Source: Granulicella sp. S156
GTDB lineage: Bacteria; Acidobacteriota; Terriglobia; Terriglobales; Acidobacteriaceae
Length of the DNA: 60,923 bases
Direction of reading: 5' to 3'
Assembly (NCBI RefSeq): GCF_009766105.1
Contig: NZ_LMUH01000005.1
Location: 211,203 to 272,125 of the forward strand
The notes under the pieces are model-generated. The model did no database searches and was not told the DNA's origin. It was given only the letters and a program-made list of their open reading frames with translations. The position numbers were made by a program, and so were the translations under genes. Shown here in pieces: positions 43,709 to 53,879 of the stretch (positions are counted from its first letter, which is position 1; each line of letters opens with the position of its first letter).

Positions 43709-44281
43709 CTACCCGAGAAACATCTTCTCTACATCCAGCCAGTCATTAACCCGGCGAAAGCCGGTGACATAAGCATTGGCGGGAGAACTGAACAGGATGC
43801 CTTCGCCGCGGAAGAGCCGCAACTGCCGGGGGTTATCGTCGATCAGATAGTCGGCGCGGAGGATGCTCTTGTTGCCGCAGAACACAATGTGCGATGTCGG
43901 AATAAAGGAGAAGTGCTCTGCCAGCCAGCGGAACTTGGCATTGAAGCTGCTCGGCACCTCCATCGCAGCGGTCGCGATGAAGATGTCGTAGCGCTCCTGC
44001 AGCCGTTCGAGCACACGCTGCGCATGCGGCATCACGCCCAGCACGCCGAAGAAGTCGTCCGTGCGCATGTACTCGTCGAGAGCCTGCAGGCGGTCGGCGG
44101 GTACGTAGTCCCAGAGCCAGCGGCCATGCAGGTCGGCGGGCGTAAGATGCTCGCTGAAGTCGCGGTTGTAGCGCATCAGGTGCTCACCCAGCGCGTCGGC
44201 GATGACCTCATCCATATCGACACAGATAATCTTGCGTTCAGTTCCGAGGGTCTGTTGCGAATGCGCGTGCAGCGAGGTCAT
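43709..44281 (-). CDS. 5'(3')-deoxyribonucleotidase (HAD superfamily)
   Basis: This 190-residue protein has HAD motif I as IICVDMDEVIADALGEHL (nucleophile Asp and acid/base Asp at ~21 and ~23, with Glu between). IFIATAAMEVPSSF serves as motif II (Thr), FCGNKSILRADYLIDDNPRQL provides Lys and the final Asp-Asp. This order matches NT5C-type deoxyribonucleotidases, which dephosphorylate dNMPs. The ATG overlaps the stop of the upstream zinc-ribbon gene by 4 bases (ATGA), so the two form an operon. Confidence 0.85.
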   Translation of the reverse strand: MTSLHAHSQQTLGTERKIICVDMDEVIADALGEHLMRYNRDFSEHLTPADLHGRWLWDYVPADRLQALDEYMRTDDFFGVLGVMPHAQRVLERLQERYDIFIATAAMEVPSSFNAKFRWLAEHFSFIPTSHIVFCGNKSILRADYLIDDNPRQLRLFRGEGILFSSPANAYVTGFRRVNDWLDVEKMFLG

Positions 44282-45084
44282 GCGTGCGGCTCCAGAGGCT
44301 TTGGATGCGTGGCCGTCGCCAATCGCTCTCCCGCAGCCCAGCTGCCGGGAGCATCGCGTCGCGGATCCCAGAAGAGCATGCGGCCGCAGGTCTCGCAGGT
44401 AAAGATCTCGTGGTCATGTTCGCGGCCGGTGAGGTCATTCCAGCGCTGCGGGCGCACCATCATCTGGCAGGCCGAGCACTTATGGTCGACCGCTTCGGAC
44501 AGCCCCGTGCCCTTAGCCTTCGAGACGCGGTCATACGTGCTCAGCGCGCGCTCTCCCGCATCGGTCGCGGCGATCTGGGCGCGCAGTGCCGCACGCTCCG
44601 TCTCGATGCCCTTAATAGCTGCGTTGTTACGCTGCGTAACTTCGGCAGCGCGGGCACGCTCGGCTTCGAGTGCAGCAGTAGTCTTCTCCAGCGCATCCGT
44701 TGCTACGGCTTTCTCGGTTTCGAAGCGTTCCGTCCGCTCCATGGACGCAAGCTCTTCGTCTTCGAGTTTGCTGATCGACTCTTCCGAGAACTTGATCTCA
44801 TGTTCGAGCGCGTTGATCTGCGTGGCGCTGGTAGCGGAGTCCATCTGCTTGCGCAGGCGCGCGATCTTGCCTCGCTTGTCGGCCACGTCGGACTCCTGCG
44901 AACGGCGCAGGACTTCTTCTTTGGTGAGTGCTTGTTTTGCGGCGGCGAGTGAAAACTCAGCCTTGCCGCGAGCAGCTTCGGCGATGGCCACGCGGCGCGG
45001 CGCTTCAGCGAGTTCTCCGCGAAGGCGTTTCAGTTCCAGATCTTGCGCCTGGAGAACGACGAGATGCTCGAGGTTGGCGTTCAT
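44278..45084 (-). CDS. CT398/zf-RING_7-like coiled-coil zinc-ribbon protein
   Basis: This 268-residue protein starts MNANLEHLVVLQAQDLELKR with AAAGGAGCACG as ribosome site. Residues ~5-195 form a long coiled coil with heptad patterns (ELKRLRGELAEAPRRV, NALEHEIKFSEESISKLEDE). The C-terminal zinc ribbon has CSACQMMVRPQRW and CETCGRMLFW. CT398-type proteins pair a hooked coiled coil with a C4 ribbon and have been tied to sigma-54 and secretion in Chlamydia, but their role elsewhere is unclear. It is divergent from a HAD phosphatase and overlaps the deoxyribonucleotidase downstream. Confidence 0.85.
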   Translation of the reverse strand: MNANLEHLVVLQAQDLELKRLRGELAEAPRRVAIAEAARGKAEFSLAAAKQALTKEEVLRRSQESDVADKRGKIARLRKQMDSATSATQINALEHEIKFSEESISKLEDEELASMERTERFETEKAVATDALEKTTAALEAERARAAEVTQRNNAAIKGIETERAALRAQIAATDAGERALSTYDRVSKAKGTGLSEAVDHKCSACQMMVRPQRWNDLTGREHDHEIFTCETCGRMLFWDPRRDAPGSWAAGERLATATHPKPLEPHA

Positions 45085-45193
45085 CGTGCTCCTTTCGAGC
45101 GATTTCAGCCCAAGGGAAAAGGCTAGCACGTTGCGGGAGGAAGTATCTGCCGGGTAGGAGGAGCCCGATAGTCGATCCGATAAACTAATAGAT

Positions 45194-45814
45194 ATGAAGC
45201 TGAAGCTGCCCGACGGCCCCTTCAAGGCCTACCTGTTCGACTGCGACGGCACGATCGTCGATTCAATGCCTCTCCACTACGTCGCCTGGAACCAGGTCCT
45301 CGCGGAATGGGGCTGCAAGTTCCCTGAAGATATCTTCTATGCCTGGGGCGGCATGCCCGCCGCAGAGATCATCGCCACGCTCAACGAGCAGCAAGGGCTG
45401 AAGATGCCGGTGGACGATATCCTGCACCGCAAAGAGAATCTCTACTATGAGATTCTCCCGCAGCTCAAAGCCGTTCCCGAGGTGCTGGAGCACATCGAGG
45501 CCAGCTACGGGCAAATCCCGTTTGCGGTGGTCTCGGGAAGCACGCGCGATTCGGTAACGGCCTCCCTGGTGGCGCTGAAGATACTCGACCGGTTCGAAAC
45601 ATTGGTCTGTGCCGGCGACTATAAGCGCAGCAAACCTGACCCCGAGCCGTTCCTCACCGCGGCAAAGCGGCTTGGCGTGGCTCCGGAAGACTGCCTGGTA
45701 TTTGAGGATACGGAGATGGGCATCCAGTCCGCGACGGCCGCTGGAATGGCCTCAGTAAAGATTCTTCAGCCCTGGGAGCGGGTTGCACTGGAGGAAATTA
45801 CGGCGAATTCCTGA
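45194..45814 (+). CDS. HAD-IA phosphatase, beta-phosphoglucomutase-like
   Basis: This 206-residue protein starts MKLKLPDGPFKAYLFDCDGT. Motif I is FDCDGTIVDSMPLHYVAWN, motif II AVVSGSTRDSV, the Lys is in GDYKRSKPDPEPF and motif III is CLVFEDTEMGIQSA. The cap helix placement is that of subfamily I, near YqaB/beta-PGM and fructose-1-phosphatases. Substrate is not certain. It is divergent from the CT398-like gene (110 bp between starts) and 40 bp upstream of the transporter gene, likely one transcript. Confidence 0.9.
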   Translation: MKLKLPDGPFKAYLFDCDGTIVDSMPLHYVAWNQVLAEWGCKFPEDIFYAWGGMPAAEIIATLNEQQGLKMPVDDILHRKENLYYEILPQLKAVPEVLEHIEASYGQIPFAVVSGSTRDSVTASLVALKILDRFETLVCAGDYKRSKPDPEPFLTAAKRLGVAPEDCLVFEDTEMGIQSATAAGMASVKILQPWERVALEEITANS

Positions 45815-45854
45815 ATCGCCGGGCTGCTTCGTGGAATCTGAAATAACTACTTCT

Positions 45855-47522
45855 ATGGCAGCCGCAACCGCAGTCGAAATTCCCTCAGGCCAAACCTCTA
45901 TCGCGCCCCCAGCGGCTGTGCCCTGGCGGCCGCGCATCAATCCGTGGATCGTCGCGATGACCGTAACCCTCGCGACGTTCATGGAGGTGCTCGATAGCTC
46001 GATCGCCAACGTCGCTCTGCCCCACATCGCGGGCGGCCTGGGCGCTACCCAGGATGAAGCGACCTGGGTATTAACGGCCTATCTTGTTGCAAACGCTGTC
46101 ATTTTGCCAGCCGGCGCGTACATGACGACCTTCATCGGCCGCAAAAAGTTCTACATGATCTGCGTGGCGCTGTTCGGCATCTCGTCCGCCCTGTGCGGTG
46201 TGGCGCCAACCCTTCCGCTGCTGGTCTTCTTCCGGATTCTGCAGGGCATTGGCGGCGGCGGCCTCGCACCCAGTGAACAGGCAATCCTCGCCGACACCTT
46301 CCCCCCTGAAAAACGCGGGCAAGCCTTCGCGATGTACGGCCTGGCGGTCGTCGTCGCACCGGCCATCGGGCCCACGCTCGGCGGCTACATCACAGACAAC
46401 TTCGACTGGCGCTGGATCTTTTATCTCAACATTCCGATCTGCCTGCTGTCACTGTTCTTGACCTCGCGTATCGTCGAAGATCCACCCTGGGTCGAGAAGC
46501 AGGTCAAGGAGTCGAAAAAGGGCGGCCTGAAGCTCGACTTCCTGGGCTTCGGCCTTCTGGGCCTCACCTTCGGGTCCTTGGAGTTCATCCTCGATAAGGG
46601 ACAGGAAGACGATTGGTTCTCCTCGCATCTCATCGTGTTCTTCTGTGTGGCGATGGTGGTTGCGTTCATCGTGATGATCTGGTGGGAGCTCAAGCAGCTG
46701 CGCGATGGCCATCGCCCCATCCTGAACCTGACGCTCTTCACTCGACGCCAGTTCGCCGTCAGCTTTGTGCTGATGTTCGTGCTCGGTTTCTCGCTCTACG
46801 GCACAACGATCCTGATTCCTCAGTTCGTTCAAACGTTGATGGGCTATACCGCGGAGCTTGCAGGAAAAGTACTGTCTCCTGCGGGTTTCATGATGATGGC
46901 AATGATGCCCGTGGTGGGCTTCTTATCCGGGAAGATAGACCCCCGAAAGCTCATCGCCTATGGCTTCACCATGCTGACGCTGTCGCTCATCTACATGACG
47001 AACCTGAACTTGCAGTTGAGTTACAGCCAGCTCGTCATCATGCGTATGTTCCAGGCTTCAGGGCTCGCGTTCCTGTTTATTCCGATCAACACGATCGCGT
47101 ACGTCGGAGTAAAGCAGAGCGAGAGCAACGATGTCTCAGGCCTGACCAACCTCGCACGTAATATCGGTGGCTCGTGCGGTACGGCGTTCATGGCAACGAT
47201 GCTCACGCGCCGCACCGCCGCGCACGAGAACTCGATGGTGCGCAACCTGACCACCGGCAATCCGGGTTTCAACTCGCAGGTAAAGGCCATGGCCGGAAAC
47301 TTCAAGGCTGGCAATGGCACGGGACCGGTGGGCGGCGGTCCATCACTTGGCGCGATGCATCAGGCCCAGGCGTATATCTACAACCAGCTTCATGCGCAAG
47401 CGGCGAATCTGGCCTACGTGGACATCATTCGCGACCTCGCGGTCTTCTGCGCCTGCATGCTTCCACTGCTCTTCCTGATTCCGCGGCCAGCAAAGAATGC
47501 AGCAGCGAACGCGGGACATTAG
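45855..47522 (+). CDS. DHA2-family (EmrB-type) MFS multidrug transporter
   Basis: This 555-residue protein starts MAAATAVEIPSGQTS with about 14 transmembrane segments. The first helix NPWIVAMTVTLATFMEVLDSSIANVALP carries the DHA2 motif (LDxTIVNVALP-like). GRKKFYMICVALFGISSALCG is motif A and RILQGIGGGGLAPSEQAILADTFPPEKRGQAFAMYG motif B/C. The pump would export drugs or lipophilic compounds by proton exchange, usually with an EmrA-type adaptor, which is not next to it. A strong terminator follows at 47558. Confidence 0.92.
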   Translation: MAAATAVEIPSGQTSIAPPAAVPWRPRINPWIVAMTVTLATFMEVLDSSIANVALPHIAGGLGATQDEATWVLTAYLVANAVILPAGAYMTTFIGRKKFYMICVALFGISSALCGVAPTLPLLVFFRILQGIGGGGLAPSEQAILADTFPPEKRGQAFAMYGLAVVVAPAIGPTLGGYITDNFDWRWIFYLNIPICLLSLFLTSRIVEDPPWVEKQVKESKKGGLKLDFLGFGLLGLTFGSLEFILDKGQEDDWFSSHLIVFFCVAMVVAFIVMIWWELKQLRDGHRPILNLTLFTRRQFAVSFVLMFVLGFSLYGTTILIPQFVQTLMGYTAELAGKVLSPAGFMMMAMMPVVGFLSGKIDPRKLIAYGFTMLTLSLIYMTNLNLQLSYSQLVIMRMFQASGLAFLFIPINTIAYVGVKQSESNDVSGLTNLARNIGGSCGTAFMATMLTRRTAAHENSMVRNLTTGNPGFNSQVKAMAGNFKAGNGTGPVGGGPSLGAMHQAQAYIYNQLHAQAANLAYVDIIRDLAVFCACMLPLLFLIPRPAKNAAANAGH

Positions 47523-47557
47523 AGCTTCAGAAACTCAGGAAGCATAGAAGTAAAAGC

Positions 47558-47597
47558 AACGACAAAGGACGGCGCATCAGCGCCGTCCTTTGTCGTT
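47558..47597. terminator. Terminator between transporter and aldo/keto reductase genes
   Basis: ACGACAAAGGACGGCGC and GCGCCGTCCTTTGTCGT form a perfect 17-bp stem with a short loop (ATCA). It lies between convergent genes and may serve both. Confidence 0.85.
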
Positions 47598-47607
47598 TGT
47601 GCGCGCG

Positions 47608-48654
<1,047 letters not shown>

Positions 48655-48752
48655 GTGAGACTCCAGTGATTAGGAAATGGATAACGTTTGGGGTTGTAGG
48701 TTGTCAGGTCTCAAGAATTGAAAACGGAGACTTGATGAGGCAGTACCGTTGC

Positions 48753-49502
48753 TCAATGCACCGTTACTTGATTGTTCGATGCGGCCAGTGAAGAGAAGTC
48801 GCGATTCAGGCCGATCCCCATCGCGGCCTTATCCAAAGCATCTTGTGTGCGAAAGAACTGATGTTGTGGGTTGGAGTGCGGAAAGAAGCGGATGACGACT
48901 TCACTGCGCTCGACGGAGCTTCTCTTGCCATCGTGAAAGGGATAGCCCAAAGATTGCAAAAGGTGCAGCGAACCCTCATTGCCGCTGGGGTTGCCATCGT
49001 CGCCGACGATCCCGAACACGCTGTGTCCGGTGCGCCGTGAGTACACCGCAACGAAGTCGCCCAACCGAGCGCCTCTGTGCGTGGCTTCGTTGCCCAGCAC
49101 GACATAGTTGATTCGTGTGGCATCGATGTAGCGCAGAGGATCGCGCTCATTGGTGCGTGCACGATCGGTATAGGCGGTTTGCGAGATGTAGTAGCCCGGT
49201 GCGGGATCGTGAGGGCCTTGCACGACGGGAACGTGCGGATGGTTGTCGTCAGTAAGGTAGCCGACGATCTCCGCGCCCGGTTGCCCGCGGTAGTGGGCAT
49301 TCCGAAGATAGTCGAGAGTCCGTTTGTTGGGCGGACCGTAAGCGGTGGGTGCGCCGTCTACGTCTACGTCCATCCGACGCGTCCGTATCTCGAAGGCTGG
49401 AGAGGTCTTTGAAGCAGTTGGCTGCGCCCGCAGGCCCCATGCGACCGAGCCCGCAAGGAACATGACGAAGAAAAACATGCGCCAATGATTCGACAAGGGC
49501 AT
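48753..49502 (-). CDS. Secreted GH75-like chitosanase
   Basis: This 249-residue protein has a signal peptide (WRMFFFVMFLAGSVAWGLRA). The core begins RRMDVDVDGAPTAYGPP and has ATRINYVVLGNEA, then RLGDFVAVYSRRTGHSVFGIVGDDGNPSGNEGSLHLLQSLGY. The GDxGnP...GExS order is that of GH75 endo-chitosanases, where the Asp and Glu are catalytic. The first half contains DYLRNAHYRGQPG and DPAPGYYISQTAYTD. It would hydrolyse chitosan outside the cell, fitting a soil saprophyte. Family recognition is by motif only. Confidence 0.75.
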   Translation of the reverse strand: MPLSNHWRMFFFVMFLAGSVAWGLRAQPTASKTSPAFEIRTRRMDVDVDGAPTAYGPPNKRTLDYLRNAHYRGQPGAEIVGYLTDDNHPHVPVVQGPHDPAPGYYISQTAYTDRARTNERDPLRYIDATRINYVVLGNEATHRGARLGDFVAVYSRRTGHSVFGIVGDDGNPSGNEGSLHLLQSLGYPFHDGKRSSVERSEVVIRFFPHSNPQHQFFRTQDALDKAAMGIGLNRDFSSLAASNNQVTVH

Positions 49503-49564
49503 AAGGCAACCAACACCTAACAGAATGATAGCGTGTGCGGTTCAATGTATGGCGTCACAAACAG

Positions 49565-49590
49565 GAAGAGCGTGGCCGAAGCCACGCTCT
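49565..49590 (-). terminator. Terminator after the Vgb-like lipoprotein gene
   Basis: AAGAGCGTGGC and GCCACGCTCTT form a perfect 11-bp stem with a CGAA/TTCG tetraloop, ~50 bp after the stop codon on the minus strand; CCTGTTTGT follows. Confidence 0.65.
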
Positions 49591-49639
49591 TGCCTTCACG
49601 GAATCGCCCTGTGCCAGAAACCAGGTGCAGTTGCGGGGT

Positions 49640-51679
49640 TTAGGGTGCTGTCGGCGTAGGCATCATCGGGGTGGCCGTGGGTACGGCGAGTCCGATGAAC
49701 ATCACAACACCGTTCGTGTCCTTGCTCGTAATCCACACGTTGCCGCTCCGATCGGGGATGGTGGCGACCGGCGATACCATCCCGGCATCTACTCCAAAAC
49801 CGCCGGGGGTGGTGCAGGTAGTGTCGCCGCTGGTGGTTGTGCATCCGCTCGGGGCAGGTGAAAGAGCTGTCAGGCTACTGGTAGAGATGCCCGTGAAGGA
49901 CGCTCCCACAGTGGTTGTTGCCGAGTGATAGTTGGCGATCCAGAGATTCTGGCCTGCGTCGATCGAAAGACCGTTCGATGGCTGCACGCCACTAATCGCG
50001 AGTTGGTTGACCAGCACGGCGCCGGTGGGGGAGACCTCGCTGATCGTGTTGTTATCGTAATTTTCAGCCCATACATTGCCTGAGGAGTCAGTAGCCAGGG
50101 CATACGGACCAGAGCAGCATGTTGGCCGGAAGGAGGTGCCATCAGCGGCGACGTGTGAAATTGTCGTGTCAGGATCGCTATTGCCGAGCCAGACACCGCC
50201 GGATGAGTCTGCGGCAATCGCCTGGGGGAAACTAGTGTCACCGATTCCTAGAGCACTAATGGCGCCAGTAGAGGTGGTGAAGACTGATGCGTAGTCGGCA
50301 TCCTGGTTGCCGACGAATATCTGGCCGCTGTTATTGGCGGAGAGATACGAAGGGAAATAGGTTCCAGAAACCGTGGAGGCGTCGAAGAAGTAAAGAGAAC
50401 CATACCCCCCGGTGGCGGGATTCGTGTTCGTGATGGGACTGCCCGGTGTCGCCGAGTTGGATCCGAGAAATCCTGTGATGCTTCCGTCGGCATTGTTGTT
50501 GTTGTTTACGTTGTTGCCCTGCTGGTTGGTAACCCAGATATTGCCAGTGGAATCGATGACCAATGCAAAGAGCTCGTTCAGGCCGGTGTAGCCGTAGCCT
50601 ATTTTGGGACTTATCGCCTCACCCTGTGGAGTAAATTCACTGACGGAGCTATCGCCGCTATTGGTGCCGGAACCGTTGTTGCCAACCCACACATATCCAT
50701 TGGCATCGATATCGATCCGTTCCGGATAATACAAGCCTCCGGCCAGGGCATAATTGGGATCGCTCATGTTGATGATGCCTGAACTCGGGTTTAGCGCCCC
50801 GCCTTGGATGGTCAGCGACATGGTCCAGTCATTCGGTGCTTTGGACAGGGTTGGCGAGAATGGCGGCGTCGACTGAACGACCGTATAGATCGCGGCTACA
50901 TTCTGGCCGGGATGTTTCACGATGTTCAGCAGGGCGCCGAGAGTGTCGGTAGGCGCCGTTACGCCGCTTGGGGTGGCGGCAGTAAAGAGCGGCGTGCAGC
51001 TGGATCCGCCATCCGAGTTGACGCAGGTGGCGATCGCATCGGCCAACGTATAGAGCTTACTGCTTTCGGTAATCAGATTTGCCGCCAGCGTGGCGGCTGT
51101 GCCCTTGCTGGAACTGGCGAGCAGTTGCGCGTCCAGAAAGGCATTCGTGATGCCCAGCGTGTTCGTTGCGCTCGCGCCGACATTGGCATAAGACGTCATG
51201 AACGGCGCCAGCGCCCAGGCTGCGGCTGCGGTGGTCACTTCGTTGATCGTGACGAAAGGTGTGGTGCTGAGATTGCCGCAGTTGCCCAGCGCCGTCATCA
51301 TGACGATTGCAGCATTACTTATGCTGCCGCCCAGGCCGGGGTTTCCGCCGGTCGCCACCAGGTACACCTGGTCGGTGCTGGAGCTGCAAGCGTAATCGCC
51401 GGCGATGGTGAAAGAACCCGTGCTGTCGGTGGTGACCGGATTGTTCAACATCGAGGTCGCAGCAGAACCGTTGCCGGTTTTGCCCGCACTGTAAAGGAAG
51501 ATGGAGGCGGATGAGACGGGCTGCTGACCGCCACGAACTATGCCCTGGATACCCAGCGTGCCTGTGCTGGAGGTCGTAACAACTCCGCTTCCGCAGCCGC
51601 TCAGCACAGCGGCCAGACAAAAGGAGGCGGGGAGGGCCAAAGCGAGTCTGGGCGTAGAAAAAGTGCGAAGAGAAGGCAT
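49640..51679 (-). CDS. Vgb/NHL-type beta-propeller lipoprotein
   Basis: This 679-residue protein has a lipoprotein signal (RLALALPASFCLAAVLSGCG). An N-terminal domain starting GIQGIVRGGQQPVSSASIFLY is shared with the lipoprotein at 55930-56898. From ~310 on, repeated units read YVWVGNN, NIWVTNQQGN, GVWLGNSD, NVWAENYDNN, NLWIANYHS, NVWITSKDTN: a propeller of the virginiamycin B lyase-like/NHL class. An Asn run (NNVNNNNNADG) lies in one blade. It is extracytoplasmic; no catalytic residue can be assigned. The C-terminus is Pro/Thr-rich (ATPMMPTPTAP). Confidence 0.8.
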   Translation of the reverse strand: MPSLRTFSTPRLALALPASFCLAAVLSGCGSGVVTTSSTGTLGIQGIVRGGQQPVSSASIFLYSAGKTGNGSAATSMLNNPVTTDSTGSFTIAGDYACSSSTDQVYLVATGGNPGLGGSISNAAIVMMTALGNCGNLSTTPFVTINEVTTAAAAWALAPFMTSYANVGASATNTLGITNAFLDAQLLASSSKGTAATLAANLITESSKLYTLADAIATCVNSDGGSSCTPLFTAATPSGVTAPTDTLGALLNIVKHPGQNVAAIYTVVQSTPPFSPTLSKAPNDWTMSLTIQGGALNPSSGIINMSDPNYALAGGLYYPERIDIDANGYVWVGNNGSGTNSGDSSVSEFTPQGEAISPKIGYGYTGLNELFALVIDSTGNIWVTNQQGNNVNNNNNADGSITGFLGSNSATPGSPITNTNPATGGYGSLYFFDASTVSGTYFPSYLSANNSGQIFVGNQDADYASVFTTSTGAISALGIGDTSFPQAIAADSSGGVWLGNSDPDTTISHVAADGTSFRPTCCSGPYALATDSSGNVWAENYDNNTISEVSPTGAVLVNQLAISGVQPSNGLSIDAGQNLWIANYHSATTTVGASFTGISTSSLTALSPAPSGCTTTSGDTTCTTPGGFGVDAGMVSPVATIPDRSGNVWITSKDTNGVVMFIGLAVPTATPMMPTPTAP

Positions 51680-51789
51680 GATTCGGCGATTTTACGCTAT
51701 ATTCGGCAGCTGTAGCCATGAATTTCCATGAGCCTGGTTAGCGAATGTCCGCGCCGTGCAAAGGGAATGTTCTACTGAGCAATTCGGCT

Positions 51790-51833
51790 CAAGCGGCTTT
51801 TCTATAGCTGTAGATCGAAGCGAAAGCCGCTTG
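51790..51833. repeat. Inverted repeat downstream of the TlpA remnant
   Basis: CAAGCGGCTTT and AAAGCCGCTTG are 11-bp inverted arms about 22 bp apart. It could be the old terminator of the TlpA gene whose remnant lies just upstream on the minus strand. Confidence 0.5.
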
Positions 51834-51890
51834 CGTGGTTTGTCGCAAGAAAACCAAACACTGCATGATTGCAGCCACTCTGAAACTGAT

Positions 51891-52055
51891 CTATGACTTG
51901 AGTCCTGCCTGGGCCAGCATGCCCAAAAACTGCCGCTGGGTGCGCATGTCCATCGACTGCGCAGCCAGCTTACCCGCGCGATCGAAGACAAACGTGCGAG
52001 GCAGTCCATCGACATGGAACTCCGCGCCAACCTTGTGACCCGTATCGAGAAGTGG
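51891..52055 (-). pseudogene. C-terminal remnant of a TlpA/ResA-like thioredoxin-fold protein
   Basis: The minus strand reads PLLDTGHKVGAEFHVDGLPR, then TFVFDRAGKLAAQSMDMRT and ends LAQAGLKS and TAG. The cis-Pro motif VDGLPRTFVFDRAGK is the C-terminal part of TlpA-type thiol-disulfide reductases. The CxxC half of the domain is absent: a TAA stop lies just upstream in frame, and RNase P RNA sequence begins 16 bp further. So this is a truncated gene left next to rnpB. Confidence 0.75.
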
Positions 52056-52070
52056 TTAGGTGAAACAGTG

Positions 52071-52543
52071 TGCAGGCGGCCCGTAAGCCGAATTTTGTTT
52101 TAGACGATCATTCCTCTAGGCGACGCATTACTGCGGCGCTCCAGCAACCTACCCGCAGGTTCCGGTCAGCATGCTTGCGCATGCTCTTGCCCTTCAACCT
52201 GGGCGCAACGGGCCGTTGCGCGACTGCCGACTGAAGAGGGTCGGCGGTCTCCCTGCCTATTTGGTCTTGCTCCGTGTGGGGTTTACCGTGCCGTTCGCAT
52301 TACTGCGAACGCGGTGGGCTCTTACCCCACCCTTTCACCCTTACCGCAGGCCGCTTGCATGAACGTGCCTCTTGCGAAGCCCGCTCAACAGTCTGAGGCG
52401 GTTTGCTTTCTGTTGCACTGGCCGTCCCCATACCTTGACGCATGGGTCCCGGACGTTATCCGGCACACTGCCCTGCGGAGTTCGGACTTTCCTCCCCCTC
52501 CCGACGGCAAGCCGCGGGAGGCAGCGATCATCCGGCCGCCTGC
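52071..52543 (-). ncRNA. rnpB: RNase P RNA (bacterial type A)
   Basis: The RNA matures tRNA 5' ends. On the minus strand it begins GCAGGCGGCCGGATGATCGC and ends GGCTTACGGGCCGCCTGC, so the first and last bases pair (P1/P2). The universal GAGGAAAGTCCGAACTCC (P4/CR-I) follows near the 5' end. GGTAAGGGTGAAAGGGTG and GGTAAGAGCCCACCGC mark the specificity domain. AGAGGAATGATCG and ACAAAATTCGGCTTA lie near the 3' end. A TACACT -10-like box at 52558-52553 precedes the RNA; its -35 is not clear. It is divergent from the GH10 gene with ~80 bp between. Confidence 0.95.
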
Positions 52544-52623
52544 ACTCCCTTCAGTGTACGCGTTGTGCGCCTTGCCCGCAGGAGAGTGGTCGCACCTAAT
52601 AGTTTCGGTGTCAAGTAGGCAGA

Positions 52624-53766
52624 ATGACGACTACGCGTAGACAGTTCCTCACTCACGCTTCCGCTCTCAGTGCGCTTGCGGCTATGGGAATCCCAGACTC
52701 CGCCCAACCTCTTCACGCCAGCCAGTCTGCAAGTGAGCCCGAACATCCCGGCCACCCTGCTGCTACCCTGCGTGCCGCGGGGGTTGCGCATGGCATTCTC
52801 GTGGGGTGTGCGGTGAAGGTGCGCCTCCTGCGCGATACTCCGGAGTATGCCGCGTTGGTGCGTGAGCAGGCCGGTATCCTCGTCGAAGAGAACGCGATGA
52901 AGTTCGCGCGGCTGCGCCCTTCGCCCACTACGTACTTCTTCGACGACGCCGACTACCTGGTGCAGTTTGCCGAAGCCAACAAGATGAAGGTACGCGGACA
53001 CAACTTCGTCTGGTGTCGCGAACTGCCACAGTGGTTTGAGGGCTACGTAACGAAGGCCAATGCCGAGCAGGTGCTTGTGGAGCACATCGAGCATGTTGCT
53101 GGGCGCTATGCCGGCAAAATTCATAGCTGGGATGTCGTGAATGAGGCGATTAACCTGGAAGATGGTCTCCCCGATGGCATGCGCAACTTACCTTGGCAAA
53201 AGCTATTGCCCGGCTACCTCGATATCGCCTATCGCACGACGCGTCGAGTCGATCCGAAGGCGCTGCTGGTCTACAACGACTATGGGATAGAGGGAGAGGA
53301 TGAGGGGTCGAGGAAGAAGCGCATCGCCGTCATGCAATTGCTGAAGGGAATGCAGAAGCGCGGTGTGCCGTTGGACGGAGTAGGTATTCAGTCGCATCTC
53401 TCGGCAGGTCCAAAGCATGTCTATGGCCCTGGACTGCAGGCCTTTATCGCAGAGGCACACCAGATGGGATTGAAGATCCTGCTGACCGAGATGGACGTCA
53501 ACGACCACGATCTGCCTGCCGATATTCCAGCGCGCGATGCAAGTGTGGCGGACACCTATGCCCGGTACCTGCAGACCGCGCTGGGCCATTCGCCCCTGGA
53601 GGCGGTTCTTACCTGGGGCATTACGGACCGGTACACCTGGTTGAACAGTGATCAATCACGCAGCGACAAACTGCCTGAGCGCTGTCTGCCCTTCGATGCC
53701 GATCTGCAGCCGACACCGGCGTTTGCAGCGATGGTTCAGGCTCTGCGGGCCACCTCAAAGAGCTAA
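52624..53766 (+). CDS. Endo-1,4-beta-xylanase, GH10, Tat-exported
   Basis: This 380-residue protein starts MTTTRRQFLTHASALSALAA, a twin-arginine signal. The GH10 barrel shows ENAMKFARLRP, VRGHNFVWCRELPQWF, HSWDVVNEAIN with the acid/base Glu, DGVGIQSHL and ILLTEMDVNDHD with the nucleophile Glu, then LTWGITDRYTWL. It cleaves xylan chains from plant cell walls. The start lies just beyond the rnpB promoter region, and no other xylan gene is adjacent. Confidence 0.93.
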   Translation: MTTTRRQFLTHASALSALAAMGIPDSAQPLHASQSASEPEHPGHPAATLRAAGVAHGILVGCAVKVRLLRDTPEYAALVREQAGILVEENAMKFARLRPSPTTYFFDDADYLVQFAEANKMKVRGHNFVWCRELPQWFEGYVTKANAEQVLVEHIEHVAGRYAGKIHSWDVVNEAINLEDGLPDGMRNLPWQKLLPGYLDIAYRTTRRVDPKALLVYNDYGIEGEDEGSRKKRIAVMQLLKGMQKRGVPLDGVGIQSHLSAGPKHVYGPGLQAFIAEAHQMGLKILLTEMDVNDHDLPADIPARDASVADTYARYLQTALGHSPLEAVLTWGITDRYTWLNSDQSRSDKLPERCLPFDADLQPTPAFAAMVQALRATSKS

Positions 53767-53821
53767 GCAACCTCTGAACAAGGGTCTTGCTTTGATCGGA
53801 ACAAGTACTTTGCTCTGAAGG

Positions 53822-53875
53822 GGCGGGACTTTAGTCCCGCCGTAAATCTCCAGGAATCAGTGCGGCTTTAGCCGC
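53822..53875. repeat. Two short palindromes (GGCGGGACT/AGTCCCGCC and GCGGC/GCCGC)
   Basis: GGCGGGACTttAGTCCCGCC (53822-53841) and GCGGCtttaGCCGC (53862-53875) sit between the xylanase and the tandem repeat. They resemble the small hairpins common between genes in this phylum and may end the xylanase transcript. Confidence 0.6.
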
Positions 53876-53879
53876 TGAA

